A stretch of 64,000 nt of DNA, taken from Sandaracinaceae bacterium. GTDB lineage: Bacteria > Myxococcota_A > Polyangia > Polyangiales > Houyiibacteriaceae. The stretch lies in assembly GCA_016706685.1 (NCBI GenBank), contig JADJJE010000001.1:248001-312000 (forward strand). The letters are read 5' to 3'. The notes under the pieces were generated by a model, which was not told the origin of the DNA, did not search any database, and worked only from the letters and a program-made list of their open reading frames with translations. Below, piece after piece: positions 24,380-32,485 of this stretch. The position numbers and the translations under genes are program-made. Numbering within the stretch: position 1 is the stretch's first letter; every line of letters starts with the position of its first letter.

Positions 24380-24420
24380 CAGTTGATGAAGTGATTACAC
24401 AGGGCGCCTCGGAGTGTCAA
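24375..24420 (-). promoter_or_regulatory. Promoter and ArsR operator of the metal efflux operon
   Basis: On the minus strand, TTGACA (24420-24415), a 17-base spacer and TAATCA (24397-24392) form a near-consensus sigma-70 promoter. Immediately downstream is TTCATCAACTGATGAA (24390-24375), a 7-2-7 inverted repeat placed over the expected start of transcription. This is the classical layout for ArsR/SmtB autorepression. The annotated ATG of arsR falls inside this repeat, so the transcript would be nearly leaderless unless a later start is used. Confidence 0.75.
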
Positions 24421-24430
24421 GCGTGGCATC

Positions 24431-24859
24431 ATGCGCCGCATGAAAGCGATGCCGCGCGTGGCCCGCCTGATGACGCCCTTCCCCTACTCGCTCGACGCCA
24501 ACGCCGACGTATCCACCGCGTGGGCCATGATGGAGGAGCACGGCATCCGGCACATCCCGGTGACCCAGGGCGAGACCGTGCTGGGGGTAGTCAGCGAACG
24601 CGATCTCTGGCGCTGCCAGGCCGAGGGCCGCCACGACATCGACATGGGCGGGCTGGTGTCGGCGGCGCCCTTCATCGTGGAGTGGAGCGCGTCCTTGGCG
24701 GAGGTGGCCCGCGAGATGGGGGCCCGCAAGATCGGCTCGGCGGTGGTGCTGCGCGACGGACGGCTCGCGGGGATTTTAACCACCACGGATGTGTGTGTGT
24801 ACCTGGCCGAAGTGCTGGAGGAGCACTATCACTCCCCTACGACCGACGACGCCGCATAG
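24431..24859 (+). CDS. CBS-domain pair protein
   Basis: A 142-residue protein made of two CBS units: VARLMTPFPYSLDANADVST with VTQGETVLGVVSERDL, then LVSAAPFIVEWSASLAEVAR with VLRDGRLAGILTTTDV. Tandem CBS domains bind adenine nucleotides or SAM and report energy status. It stands alone, divergent from the metal operon with 51 bp between start codons. ATG 24441 is an alternative start. Confidence 0.88.
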   Translation: MRRMKAMPRVARLMTPFPYSLDANADVSTAWAMMEEHGIRHIPVTQGETVLGVVSERDLWRCQAEGRHDIDMGGLVSAAPFIVEWSASLAEVAREMGARKIGSAVVLRDGRLAGILTTTDVCVYLAEVLEEHYHSPTTDDAA

Positions 24860-24899
24860 CGCCTTCGAACTCCATGAATCCATGGAAAGGACGGTTCCC

Positions 24900-25259
24900 A
24901 TGAGTCAGACCAAGCCCGAGACCAAGCGCCCGAACTCGACCAGCGGCATGTCCCGCCGCGTCTTCCTGCACCGCGGCACCGCGCTGATCGGCGGCGCCGC
25001 CCTGGCGACCACGTTCCTGGGCTGCGGCGGCAGCGAGCCCGAGGGCTTCGTGTGCACCACGGGGCTGACCCCCCAGCAGACCCAGATGCGCCAGACCATG
25101 TCCTACACGGACATGAGCGCCGACGCGACCAAGCTCTGCAAGGACTGCAACTTCTTCCCGGCCGGCGCGCCGCTCACCGCCTGCGGGGAGTGCACGCTGC
25201 AGCTCGGCGCGGTGCACCCGCTGGGCACCTGCACCAGCTTCGCCCCGCGCCAGAGCTGA
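24900..25259 (+). CDS. High-potential iron-sulfur protein (HiPIP), Tat-exported
   Basis: A 119-residue periplasmic electron carrier with a [4Fe-4S] cluster. The signal has a twin-arginine motif (MSRRVFLHRGTALIGGAA) and then FLGCGGSEPEG, so cleavage at a lipobox Cys is possible. The cluster ligands read CKDCNFF, then a Cys in the CGECTLQ region and GTCTSFAPR, the C-x2-C...C...C layout of HiPIPs. ATG 24900 has GGAAAGGA upstream. HiPIPs shuttle electrons between respiratory complexes; no partner is adjacent. Confidence 0.88.
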   Translation: MSQTKPETKRPNSTSGMSRRVFLHRGTALIGGAALATTFLGCGGSEPEGFVCTTGLTPQQTQMRQTMSYTDMSADATKLCKDCNFFPAGAPLTACGECTLQLGAVHPLGTCTSFAPRQS

Positions 25260-25350
25260 CACCAGCCGGCCGCCGACTCCCCGTTCGCCCGCCCACGGAG
25301 CCCACCGTCGGCGGGCGTCGCATTTCAGGCCCCGCGACGGGCGCTTCGGG

Positions 25351-25379
25351 TTGCGTGAAAGTGAAACGTGTTCTATTTT
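25351..25379 (+). promoter_or_regulatory. KstR-type operator within the promoter of the echA20-ipd operon
   Basis: TGAAACGTGTTCTA (25362-25375) fits TnnAACnnGTTnnA, the KstR operator consensus from actinobacterial sterol regulons. It lies in the spacer of a candidate promoter, TTGCGT (25351-25356) and TATTTT (25374-25379) 17 bases apart. The left half is degenerate and the right half GTTCTA is perfect. The site is in an AT-rich patch about 70 bp before the echA20 start. Confidence 0.6.
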
Positions 25380-25445
25380 GCGGTCTGCGCGCGGCGAGGC
25401 TGTACGCCCGTGCCGACGCCTTCCCCCAAGCCCCCGTGAGCACGC

Positions 25446-26210
25446 ATGACCATCTCCGTAGAGATCAACGACGGCATCGCTGAAGTCGTCATGAACAACC
25501 CCCCGGTCAACGCGCTCACGGTCGCGGGCTGGTTCGATCTCGCCGCCAAGATCACGGCCTGCGGGAAGAACCCAGAGGTGGCCTGCGTGGTGCTGCGCGC
25601 CGAGGGCAAGGGCTTCAACGCCGGCGTGGACATCAAGGAGATGCAGACGACCGACGGCTTCACCGCGCTGCTCGGCGCCAACAAGGGCTGTTGGGAGGCC
25701 TTCAAGGCGGTCTACGAGTGCGAGGTGCCGGTCATCAGCGTGGTGAACGACTTCTGCGTGGGCGGCGGCATCGGCCTCGTGGGCAACTCGGACATCATCA
25801 TCGCCAGCACGGGCGCCAAGTTCGGCCTGCCCGAGGTGGACCGTGGCGCGCTCGGCGCCGCCACTCACCTGGCGCGCTTGGTGCCCCCCATGAAGGCGCG
25901 CGCCATGGTGCTCACGTGCGAGAACGCCACCGCCGAAGAGCTGCAGGCGTGGGGCAGCGTCTACGCGGTGGTGCCGCGCGACCAGACGCGCGCGAAGGCG
26001 CTCGAAGTGGCGGGCACGTTCAAGAAGAAGATCAAGGCGGTGGTCCGCGCCGCCAAGGAGTGCCTGAACAACATCGACCCGGTGGACGTGAACCGCTCCT
26101 ACCGCTTCGAGCAGGGCTTCACCTTCCAGCTCAACCTCGCTGGCGCTGCCGACGAGGCACGCAACGCCTTCGTGGAGAAGCGCGACGTGGACACCAAAGC
26201 CGGAAGCTGA
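25446..26210 (+). CDS. echA20: EchA20-type ring-D-opening hydrolase (crotonase family)
   Basis: A 254-residue crotonase. It has GFNAGVDIKEMQTT and NDFCVGGGIGLVGNSDIIIA as the two oxyanion-hole segments and KFGLPEVDRGALGAATHLARL. In mycobacteria EchA20 hydrolytically opens steroid ring D of the indane CoA thioester made from HIP. The crotonase fold alone would not prove this. The identification rests mainly on its place directly before ipdA, ipdB, ipdC, two FadE and a FadA6-like thiolase, the same set as in the KstR2-controlled cluster. It is the first gene of the operon. Confidence 0.8.
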   Translation: MTISVEINDGIAEVVMNNPPVNALTVAGWFDLAAKITACGKNPEVACVVLRAEGKGFNAGVDIKEMQTTDGFTALLGANKGCWEAFKAVYECEVPVISVVNDFCVGGGIGLVGNSDIIIASTGAKFGLPEVDRGALGAATHLARLVPPMKARAMVLTCENATAEELQAWGSVYAVVPRDQTRAKALEVAGTFKKKIKAVVRAAKECLNNIDPVDVNRSYRFEQGFTFQLNLAGAADEARNAFVEKRDVDTKAGS

Positions 26211-26278
26211 ACCGGCCGCTGAACCGCACCGGGCACGGCTCGCGCACACGCCGCGACGCGCCCTGAAAGAAGAGCCAC

Positions 26279-27124
26279 GTGGCAGACAAGACGATGACAC
26301 TCGAAGACGCCGTGGGCGAGGTGCGCGACGGCATGACCGTCGGCATCGGCGGCTGGGGCTCGCGGCGCAAGCCCATGGCCTTCGTGCGGGCGCTGGTGCG
26401 CTCCGGCGTGAAGGACCTGACCATCGTGAGCTACGGCGGCCCCGACGTGGGCATCCTGTGCGCCACGGGCCAAGCGCGAAAGGTGGTCTACGGCTTCGTG
26501 TCGCTCGACTCCATCGCGCTCGAGCCGCACTTCCGCAACGCACGCCAGGCCGGCACCATCGAGGCCGTGTCGCTGGACGAGGGCATGTTCCGCCTGGGCC
26601 TGCAGGCCGCCGCGTGGCGCTTGCCGTTCCTGCCCACGCGCGCAGGCCTCGGCTCCGACGTGCTGGTGAACCAGCCGCAGATCCGCACCGTGAAGTCGCC
26701 GTATGATGACGGTGAAGAGCTGGTGGCCATCCCCGCGCAGCGCCTGGACGTGGCGTTCATCCACATGAACCGCGCCGACACGGCTGGCAACGGGCAGTAC
26801 CTTGGCCGCGACCCGTACATGGACGAGCTCTTCTGCATGGCCGCCGACAAGGCGTTCATGAGCGCCGAGAAGATCGTCCCCACCGCGAACCTGCTCGACG
26901 AGGGCACGTTCCACACGCTCAAGATCAACCGCATGATGGTGCAGGGCGTGGTGCACGCGCCGGGCGGAGCCCACTTCACCGAGTGCCCTCCGGACTACGA
27001 GCGCGACGAGGCGTTCCAGAAGGAGTACGCCGCGAGCGCGAAGGACGCGGCGTCGTGGGAGGCGTGGAAGGCCAAGTACCTCGACGTGACCGAAGACGAG
27101 TACCAGAAGGCGGTGGCGAAGTGA
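26279..27124 (+). CDS. ipdA: IpdA, alpha subunit of ring-C-opening hydrolase (CoA-transferase fold)
   Basis: A 281-residue family I CoA-transferase alpha-type protein. It has the glycine loop VGIGGWGSRRKPMAFVRALV and a Tyr/Gly-rich core (VSYGGPDVGILCATGQARK). In steroid degraders IpdA pairs with IpdB to cleave ring C of COCHEA-CoA; the family has lost true transferase activity. Length is close to the mycobacterial protein. Start GTG 26279 follows AAGAAGAG. The stop overlaps the ipdB start (GTGA), as expected for subunits of one complex. Confidence 0.85.
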   Translation: MADKTMTLEDAVGEVRDGMTVGIGGWGSRRKPMAFVRALVRSGVKDLTIVSYGGPDVGILCATGQARKVVYGFVSLDSIALEPHFRNARQAGTIEAVSLDEGMFRLGLQAAAWRLPFLPTRAGLGSDVLVNQPQIRTVKSPYDDGEELVAIPAQRLDVAFIHMNRADTAGNGQYLGRDPYMDELFCMAADKAFMSAEKIVPTANLLDEGTFHTLKINRMMVQGVVHAPGGAHFTECPPDYERDEAFQKEYAASAKDAASWEAWKAKYLDVTEDEYQKAVAK

Positions 27125-27894
27125 GCACTGACAACCAAGCGATCACGCGCACCGACATCTGCGCCGTGGCCGTGGCCGAGTGCTTCCGCGGCGACGGTGA
27201 GATCATGGTCAGCCCCATGAGCCCCACGTCCAAGCTGGGGGCCATGCTGGCGCGCGCCACCTTCGAGCCGGACCTGGTCATGACCGACGGCGTGAACATG
27301 ATCCTGGCGGACAACGTGCCGCTCGGCGCCGATGTGGCCGACGCGGTGATCGAAGGGTGGATGCCCTTCCCCTTCGTGTTCGACACGCTCTTCTGGGGCA
27401 AGCGCCACGTCATGATGGGCGGCAGCCAGATCGACCAGTACGGCAACCAGAACCTCGCCTACCTGGGTGGCACCTTCAAGCAGCCCAAGACGCAGCTGCT
27501 GGGTGTGCGCGGCGCGCCGGGCAACACCATCAACCACACCACCAGCTACTTCATCGGGGACCACAACCCGCGCGTGCTGGTGCAGAAGGTGGACTGCGTG
27601 GCCGGCGTTGGCTACGACCGCGCGGCGAAGCTGCACCCCAACAGCCGCGCGCGGCACGAGATCCGGCGCGTCATCACCAACCTCTGTGTGCTGGACTTCG
27701 AGACGCCGGACAACCGCATGCGCCTCCGCTCCGTGCACCCCGGCGTGAGCGTGGCCGACGTCCAGGCCGCCACCGGCTTCGAGCTGGTCATCCCGAGCGA
27801 TGTTCCCGAGTCGCGTGAGCCCACGGCCGACGAGCTGGCGTGGCTGCGCAAGCTGGATCCCAAGGGCGTTGCCGCCCGCGAGGTGAAGTCATGA
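27121..27894 (+). CDS. ipdB: IpdB, beta subunit of ring-C-opening hydrolase
   Basis: From GTG 27121 the product is 257 residues, beginning STDNQAITRTDICAVAVAEC after the initiator. Core motifs include MMGGSQIDQYGNQNLAYLGG and LLGVRGAPGNTINHTTSYF, typical of the IpdB group of CoA-transferase beta subunits. The frame is open upstream into ipdA but the GTGA overlap fixes the start. It acts with IpdA on the last carbocycle of the steroid nucleus. Its stop overlaps an ATG in a different frame from ipdC. Confidence 0.88.
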   Translation: MSTDNQAITRTDICAVAVAECFRGDGEIMVSPMSPTSKLGAMLARATFEPDLVMTDGVNMILADNVPLGADVADAVIEGWMPFPFVFDTLFWGKRHVMMGGSQIDQYGNQNLAYLGGTFKQPKTQLLGVRGAPGNTINHTTSYFIGDHNPRVLVQKVDCVAGVGYDRAAKLHPNSRARHEIRRVITNLCVLDFETPDNRMRLRSVHPGVSVADVQAATGFELVIPSDVPESREPTADELAWLRKLDPKGVAAREVKS

Positions 27895-27973
27895 GCGAGT
27901 CGAAGAAGCCCTCCGCCAAGGCCCGGAAGTCGACCTCACCGTGGTGGCCGGCGGCGGCGCGCCCGACGCCGGG

Positions 27974-29041
27974 ATGAAGGCCAAGCTGGACGCCAAGCTG
28001 CGCACGCCCATCTGCGACCTCTTCGGCATCGACTACCCCATCATCCAGACCGGCATGGGCTGGGTCTCGGGGGCCAAGCTCACCTCGGCCACGTCGGCGG
28101 CCGGCGGCCTCGGCATCCTGGCGGCGGCCACCATGACCTTCGAGGAGCTGGAGCAGGCTATCCAGCAGGTGAAGGACAACACCGACCGCAACTTCGGCGT
28201 GAACCTGCGCGCCGACCAGGCCGACGTGATGAAGCGCGTGGAGCTGCTGATCAGCGCTCAGGTGAAGGTGGCCAGCTTCGCGCAGGCGCCCGGCAAGGCC
28301 GTCATCACGCGCCTCAAGGACGCGGGCGTGCTGACCATGCCCACCATCGGCGCGCAGCGGCACGCCCAGAAGGTGGCCGAGTGGGGCGTGGACTCCGTCA
28401 TCGCGCAGGGCCACGAGGGCGGCGGGCACACGGGCAACGTGCCCACGCACATCCTCATGCGGCAGGTGGCCGACGTGGTGTCGTTCCCGTTCTTGGGCGC
28501 TGGCGGCTTCAGCGACGGGCGCGGCCTCGTGTCGGCCATGGCCAGCGGCGCGAGCGGCATCGCCATGGGCACGCGCTTCTTGCTCACGCAGGAGAGCCAG
28601 GTGCCCGAGCACGTGAAGGCGCAGTACCTGAAGACGGCCATCGACGGCACCGTGGTGACGCGCGCCATCGACGGCTACCCGCAGCGCGTGATCCGCACGC
28701 CCATGATCGACGAGCTGGAGCAGGCCAGCCCGTTCACGCGCTTCCCGAAGGCGGCACGCAACGCGCTCACGCTCATGAAGCTGACCAACACCAAGCTCAT
28801 GGACATGATCGAGGAGGGCCGCGCCATGAAGGAGAGCAAGGGGCTCACCTGGTCGCAGCTGGCCATGGCCGCCAACGCGCCGATGCTCACCAAGGCGAGC
28901 ATGGTGGACGGCAAGGACTCGGGCATCCTGCCCACCGGTCAGGTGGTGGGTGTCATCGACGAGCTGCCCACCGTGGCCCAGCTGCTCGAGCGCATCATGG
29001 ACGAGGCGAGGGCCACGCTGCTCTCGCTGCAGGTGGGGTGA
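27974..29041 (+). CDS. ipdC: IpdC-type flavoprotein (nitronate monooxygenase family)
   Basis: A TIM-barrel FMN protein with LFGIDYPIIQTGMGWVSGAK, AQGHEGGGHTGNVPTHILM and FLGAGGFSDGRGLVSAMASG, all typical of the NMO/2-nitropropane dioxygenase family. IpdC acts on the HIP-derived CoA thioester before ring-D opening. From ATG 27974 it is 355 residues, the size of the mycobacterial protein as I recall it. The frame is open to about GTG 27941. An ATG at 27891 coupled to the ipdB stop lies in another frame and ends after 28 codons, so the exact start is unsettled. Confidence 0.82.
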   Translation: MKAKLDAKLRTPICDLFGIDYPIIQTGMGWVSGAKLTSATSAAGGLGILAAATMTFEELEQAIQQVKDNTDRNFGVNLRADQADVMKRVELLISAQVKVASFAQAPGKAVITRLKDAGVLTMPTIGAQRHAQKVAEWGVDSVIAQGHEGGGHTGNVPTHILMRQVADVVSFPFLGAGGFSDGRGLVSAMASGASGIAMGTRFLLTQESQVPEHVKAQYLKTAIDGTVVTRAIDGYPQRVIRTPMIDELEQASPFTRFPKAARNALTLMKLTNTKLMDMIEEGRAMKESKGLTWSQLAMAANAPMLTKASMVDGKDSGILPTGQVVGVIDELPTVAQLLERIMDEARATLLSLQVG

Positions 29042-29045
29042 CGCC

Positions 29046-30209
29046 ATGATGAACCTCGACTTCAGCGCGCAGGAGAGCGCGTTCCGCGCCGAGTGTCGCT
29101 CGTGGCTGGAAGCCAACGTGCCGAAGGAGTCGCTCCCGAGCGGTGACACGCGCGAGGGCTACGCCCTGCACCTCGAGTGGGAGCGCAAGCTCTTCGACGC
29201 GGGCTGGTCGTGCGTGTCGTGGCCCAAGGCCTACGGCGGCCGCGAGGCCTCGCTCTACGAGTGGCTGATCTTCGAGGAGGAGTACTACCGCGTGCGCGCG
29301 CCCAGCCGCGTGACGCAGAACGGCATCTTCCTGCTGGCGCCCACCATCTTCGAGTTCGGCACCGAGGCCCAGAAGCAGCGCATCTTGAAGCCCATGGCGC
29401 GCGGGGACCTGAGCATCGCGCAGGCCTGGTCGGAGCCCAACTCGGGCAGCGACCTGGCCAGCCTCCGGAGCACGGCCAAGCGGGTGGACGGCGGCTGGCT
29501 GCTCACCGGGCAGAAGACCTGGTCCACGCGCGGCGCGTTCAGCGACATGGCCTATGGCCTCTTCCGCACGGACCCGAGCAAGTCGCGCCACCACGGCCTC
29601 ACCTACTGCCTGTTCCCGCTCACGGGCGAGGGCGTGACGGTGCGCGGCGTGGACCGCCTGGACGGCGACGAGGGCTTCGCAGAGCTGTTCCTGGAAGACC
29701 TGTTCGTGCCCGACGAGAACGTCATCGGCGAAGTGAACAAGGGCTGGGAAGTGGCGATGGCCACCACGAGCAGCGAGCGCGGCCTGTCGCTGCGCAGCCC
29801 CGGGCGCTTCATGGCCACGGCCACGCGCTTGATCGACCTTTACCGCCGCTACCGCGAGACATGTGACCCGGCGCTCCGCGATCAGGTCATCGACGCGTGG
29901 ATGGGGGCCGAGGCCTACCGCTGGTACACCTTCAAGAGCGTGACCGACATGCTGACGGGCAAGCCCATCGGCGCGGAGTCGAGCCTCAACAAGGTGTTCT
30001 GGTCGGAGATGGACGTGCGCACGCACGAGACCGCGCTGAGCATTCTGGGGCAGGCGCAGTGCCTGGACGAAGGCAGCGCCGATGCCGCCGACGAGGGGGC
30101 CTGGATCAAGGGCTTCCAGTTCGCGCTGGCGGGCCCGATCTACGCGGGCACCAACGAGATTCAACGGAACATCGCGGCGCAGCGCGTGCTGGGCCTGCCG
30201 CGCGGCTAG
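29046..30209 (+). CDS. Acyl-CoA dehydrogenase of the steroid FadE group (larger partner)
   Basis: A 387-residue acyl-CoA dehydrogenase with IAQAWSEPNSGSDLASLRST and LTGQKTWSTRGAFSDMA in the FAD/substrate region and a C-terminal IYAGTNEIQRNIAAQRVLGL. Where MCAD has its catalytic Glu (YEGT) this protein has YAGT, so the base must lie elsewhere, as in several steroid FadE proteins. It is followed by a second, shorter FadE gene 15 bp later. In mycobacteria such unequal pairs form alpha2beta2 enzymes. FadE30 or FadE31/32-type roles in HIP degradation are likely, but I cannot choose. Confidence 0.85.
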   Translation: MMNLDFSAQESAFRAECRSWLEANVPKESLPSGDTREGYALHLEWERKLFDAGWSCVSWPKAYGGREASLYEWLIFEEEYYRVRAPSRVTQNGIFLLAPTIFEFGTEAQKQRILKPMARGDLSIAQAWSEPNSGSDLASLRSTAKRVDGGWLLTGQKTWSTRGAFSDMAYGLFRTDPSKSRHHGLTYCLFPLTGEGVTVRGVDRLDGDEGFAELFLEDLFVPDENVIGEVNKGWEVAMATTSSERGLSLRSPGRFMATATRLIDLYRRYRETCDPALRDQVIDAWMGAEAYRWYTFKSVTDMLTGKPIGAESSLNKVFWSEMDVRTHETALSILGQAQCLDEGSADAADEGAWIKGFQFALAGPIYAGTNEIQRNIAAQRVLGLPRG

Positions 30210-30224
30210 CAGAGAGAACGAGCC

Positions 30225-31259
30225 ATGCACTTTGCATTCTCCGAAGATCAGACGCTGCTGCGCGACACCGTGCGCGACGTGCTCGCGAAGGAGTGCGCGC
30301 CCGAGGTGGTGCGCCGCGTGTGGAACGGCGCGAGCGACCTGCGCGCCCCGGTGTGGAGCACGCTCGCCGAGAACGGCTTCGTGGGCATGGCCGCCTCCGA
30401 AGAGGCTGGCGGCATGGGCATGGACGAGGTGGACCTCGCGCTGGTGCTCGAAGAGGCCGGCTACGCGGGGCTTCCGGGCCCAGTGGCCGAGACGTCGCTG
30501 GCTGGCTTGCGCTTGCTGGAGACGCTGGGCGCGGGAACCCCGCATGCCGAGTGGGTGGGCAAGGTATGCGCGGGCGACGCGACCCTGGCGCTGTGCTTCG
30601 AAGGCCAGCAGCTGGCGCTGCACGCGCCGCTCGCGGACTTGCTGCTCATCGCTCGTGGCGACGCCCTCTATGCGGTGCCGCGCGCGGAGGCGGGGCTCGG
30701 CGAGCAGACCGCCGTGGACCGCGCGACGACGATCGCCACACTGGACTACACGCCGTCCGACAAGCACTTGGTGGCGCGCGGGCCAGCCGCCACGGCCGCC
30801 ATCCAGCTCGCCTACGAGCGCGCCGCCCTCGGCAACGCGTGCATCATGGTGGGGCTCTCGCGGCGCATGCTGGACCTCGCGGTGGCGTACGCCAAAGACC
30901 GCGAGCAGTTCGGCAAGCCCATCGGCGCACAACAGGCGGTGCAGCATCACTTGGCCAACGCGGCTGGGCGCATCGCCTTCGCGCAGCCAGTCGTGTATCG
31001 CGCCGCGTGGGCGCTGGCCAACCGTGACCGTCACGGCGACGAGTCGCGCCGCGAGGCCGAGCTGGCCGTGTCCACCGCCAAGATCTACGCCGAAGAGGCG
31101 GGACGCGTGGTGGCCAAGATCGCGCTCCAGGTGCACGGCGCCATCGGCTACACCATCGAGTGCGACCTGCACTTCTTCATGAAGCGCGTGTGGACGCTGG
31201 CTCCCTTCTACGGCACCGCCGCGGAGCATCGCGCCCGCATCGGCGCGCACATCCTGTAA
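30225..31259 (+). CDS. Acyl-CoA dehydrogenase of the steroid FadE group (shorter partner)
   Basis: A 344-residue acyl-CoA dehydrogenase-like protein: MHFAFSEDQTLLRDTVRDVL, VGMAASEEAGGMGMDEVDLA, YAKDREQFGKPIGAQQAVQH and LQVHGAIGYTIECDLHFFMK. The middle beta domain is shortened and the usual C-terminal EGT motif is absent (FYGTAAEHR). This short form matches the small subunits of steroid heteromeric dehydrogenases (FadE32/FadE33 size class). Its placement after the longer FadE suggests the two form one enzyme. Confidence 0.83.
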   Translation: MHFAFSEDQTLLRDTVRDVLAKECAPEVVRRVWNGASDLRAPVWSTLAENGFVGMAASEEAGGMGMDEVDLALVLEEAGYAGLPGPVAETSLAGLRLLETLGAGTPHAEWVGKVCAGDATLALCFEGQQLALHAPLADLLLIARGDALYAVPRAEAGLGEQTAVDRATTIATLDYTPSDKHLVARGPAATAAIQLAYERAALGNACIMVGLSRRMLDLAVAYAKDREQFGKPIGAQQAVQHHLANAAGRIAFAQPVVYRAAWALANRDRHGDESRREAELAVSTAKIYAEEAGRVVAKIALQVHGAIGYTIECDLHFFMKRVWTLAPFYGTAAEHRARIGAHIL

Positions 31260-31301
31260 CCCTCGCTCCCGTTCTCCGACCCTCGATCACAAGGATCCGC
31301 C

Positions 31302-32453
31302 ATGCCCGAAGCCTATATCGTTGATGCCGTCCGTACGCCCGTGGGTCGCCGCAAGGGGGGCCTCGGGGCCGAGCACCCCGCCGATCTCGGCGCGCACGTC
31401 ATCAAGGGCCTGGTCGAGCGCACGGGCATCGACCCGGCCGCCGTGGACGACGTCATCTTCGGCTGCGTGGACACCATTGGTCACCAGGCGGGCGACATCG
31501 CGCGCACGTGCTGGCTGGCGGCTGGCCTGCCGGACTCGGTGCCGGGCACCACGGTGGACCGCCAGTGCGGCAGCTCGCAGCAGGCCGTGCACTTCGCGGC
31601 GCAGGCCGTGATGAGCGGCACGCAGGACCTGGTGGTGGCCGGCGGCGTCCAGCAGATGACGCAGATCCCCATCAGCGCGGCCATGATGGTGGCCACCCAG
31701 TTCGGTATCAGCGACCCGTTCAGCGGCAGCAAGGGCTGGCAGGCGCGCTACGGCGGGCAAGAGGTGAACCAGTTCCTCTCGGCGCAGCGCATCGCGGAGA
31801 AGTGGGACCTCTCCCGCGCCGCCATGGAGGCCTACTCGCTCGAGAGCCACGAGCGCGCCATCCGCGCCCAGGACGAGGGCCGCTTCGACCGCGAGATCCT
31901 GCCCTACGGCGACGTGCGCATCGACGAGGGCCCGCGCCGCGGGAGCACGCTCGAGAAGATGGCGGAGCTCAAGACCCTGCCGGGCGCAGACCGCCTCACG
32001 GCCGGCGTGGCCAGCCAGATCTCGGACGCCTCGGCGGCGCTGTTGATCGCGAGCGAGGCCGCGGTGAAGCAGCACGGCCTCAAGCCGCGCGCGCGCATCC
32101 ACCACATCAGCGTGCGCGGCGCGGACCCCATCTGGATGCTGACCGCGCCCATCCCGGCCACGCAGCACGCGCTCAAGAAGGCCGGCATGTCGCTGAACGA
32201 CATCGACCTGGTCGAGATCAACGAGGCCTTCGCGTCGGTGGTCATGGCGTGGGCCAAGGACCTCGAGGCCGACCTGAGCAAGGTGAACGTGAACGGCGGC
32301 GCCATCGCGCTGGGCCACCCGCTGGGCGCCACGGGCGCGCGCCTGATGACCACGCTGCTGCACGAGCTCGAGCGCACCGGCGGCCGCTACGGCCTGCAGA
32401 CCATGTGCGAAGGCGGCGGCCAGGCCAACGTCACGATCATCGAGCGCCTGTGA
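31302..32453 (+). CDS. fadA6: FadA6-type acetyl-CoA acetyltransferase (thiolase)
   Basis: A 383-residue thiolase with all catalytic elements: VDRQCGSSQQAVHFAAQAVM with the nucleophilic Cys, EINEAFASV, ALGHPLGATGARL with the active His, and TMCEGGGQAN with the second Cys. FadA6 releases acetyl-CoA from the open-chain product after rings C and D are broken. The name rests on the operon context; the thiolase call itself is firm. It is the last gene of the operon. A small hairpin (CCGCTG/CAGCGG, 32455-32475) lies between it and the convergent gene, without a T-tract. Confidence 0.88.
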   Translation: MPEAYIVDAVRTPVGRRKGGLGAEHPADLGAHVIKGLVERTGIDPAAVDDVIFGCVDTIGHQAGDIARTCWLAAGLPDSVPGTTVDRQCGSSQQAVHFAAQAVMSGTQDLVVAGGVQQMTQIPISAAMMVATQFGISDPFSGSKGWQARYGGQEVNQFLSAQRIAEKWDLSRAAMEAYSLESHERAIRAQDEGRFDREILPYGDVRIDEGPRRGSTLEKMAELKTLPGADRLTAGVASQISDASAALLIASEAAVKQHGLKPRARIHHISVRGADPIWMLTAPIPATQHALKKAGMSLNDIDLVEINEAFASVVMAWAKDLEADLSKVNVNGGAIALGHPLGATGARLMTTLLHELERTGGRYGLQTMCEGGGQANVTIIERL

Positions 32454-32485
32454 CCCGCTGACGTGAGCCCAGCGGCGCCTCGCTC

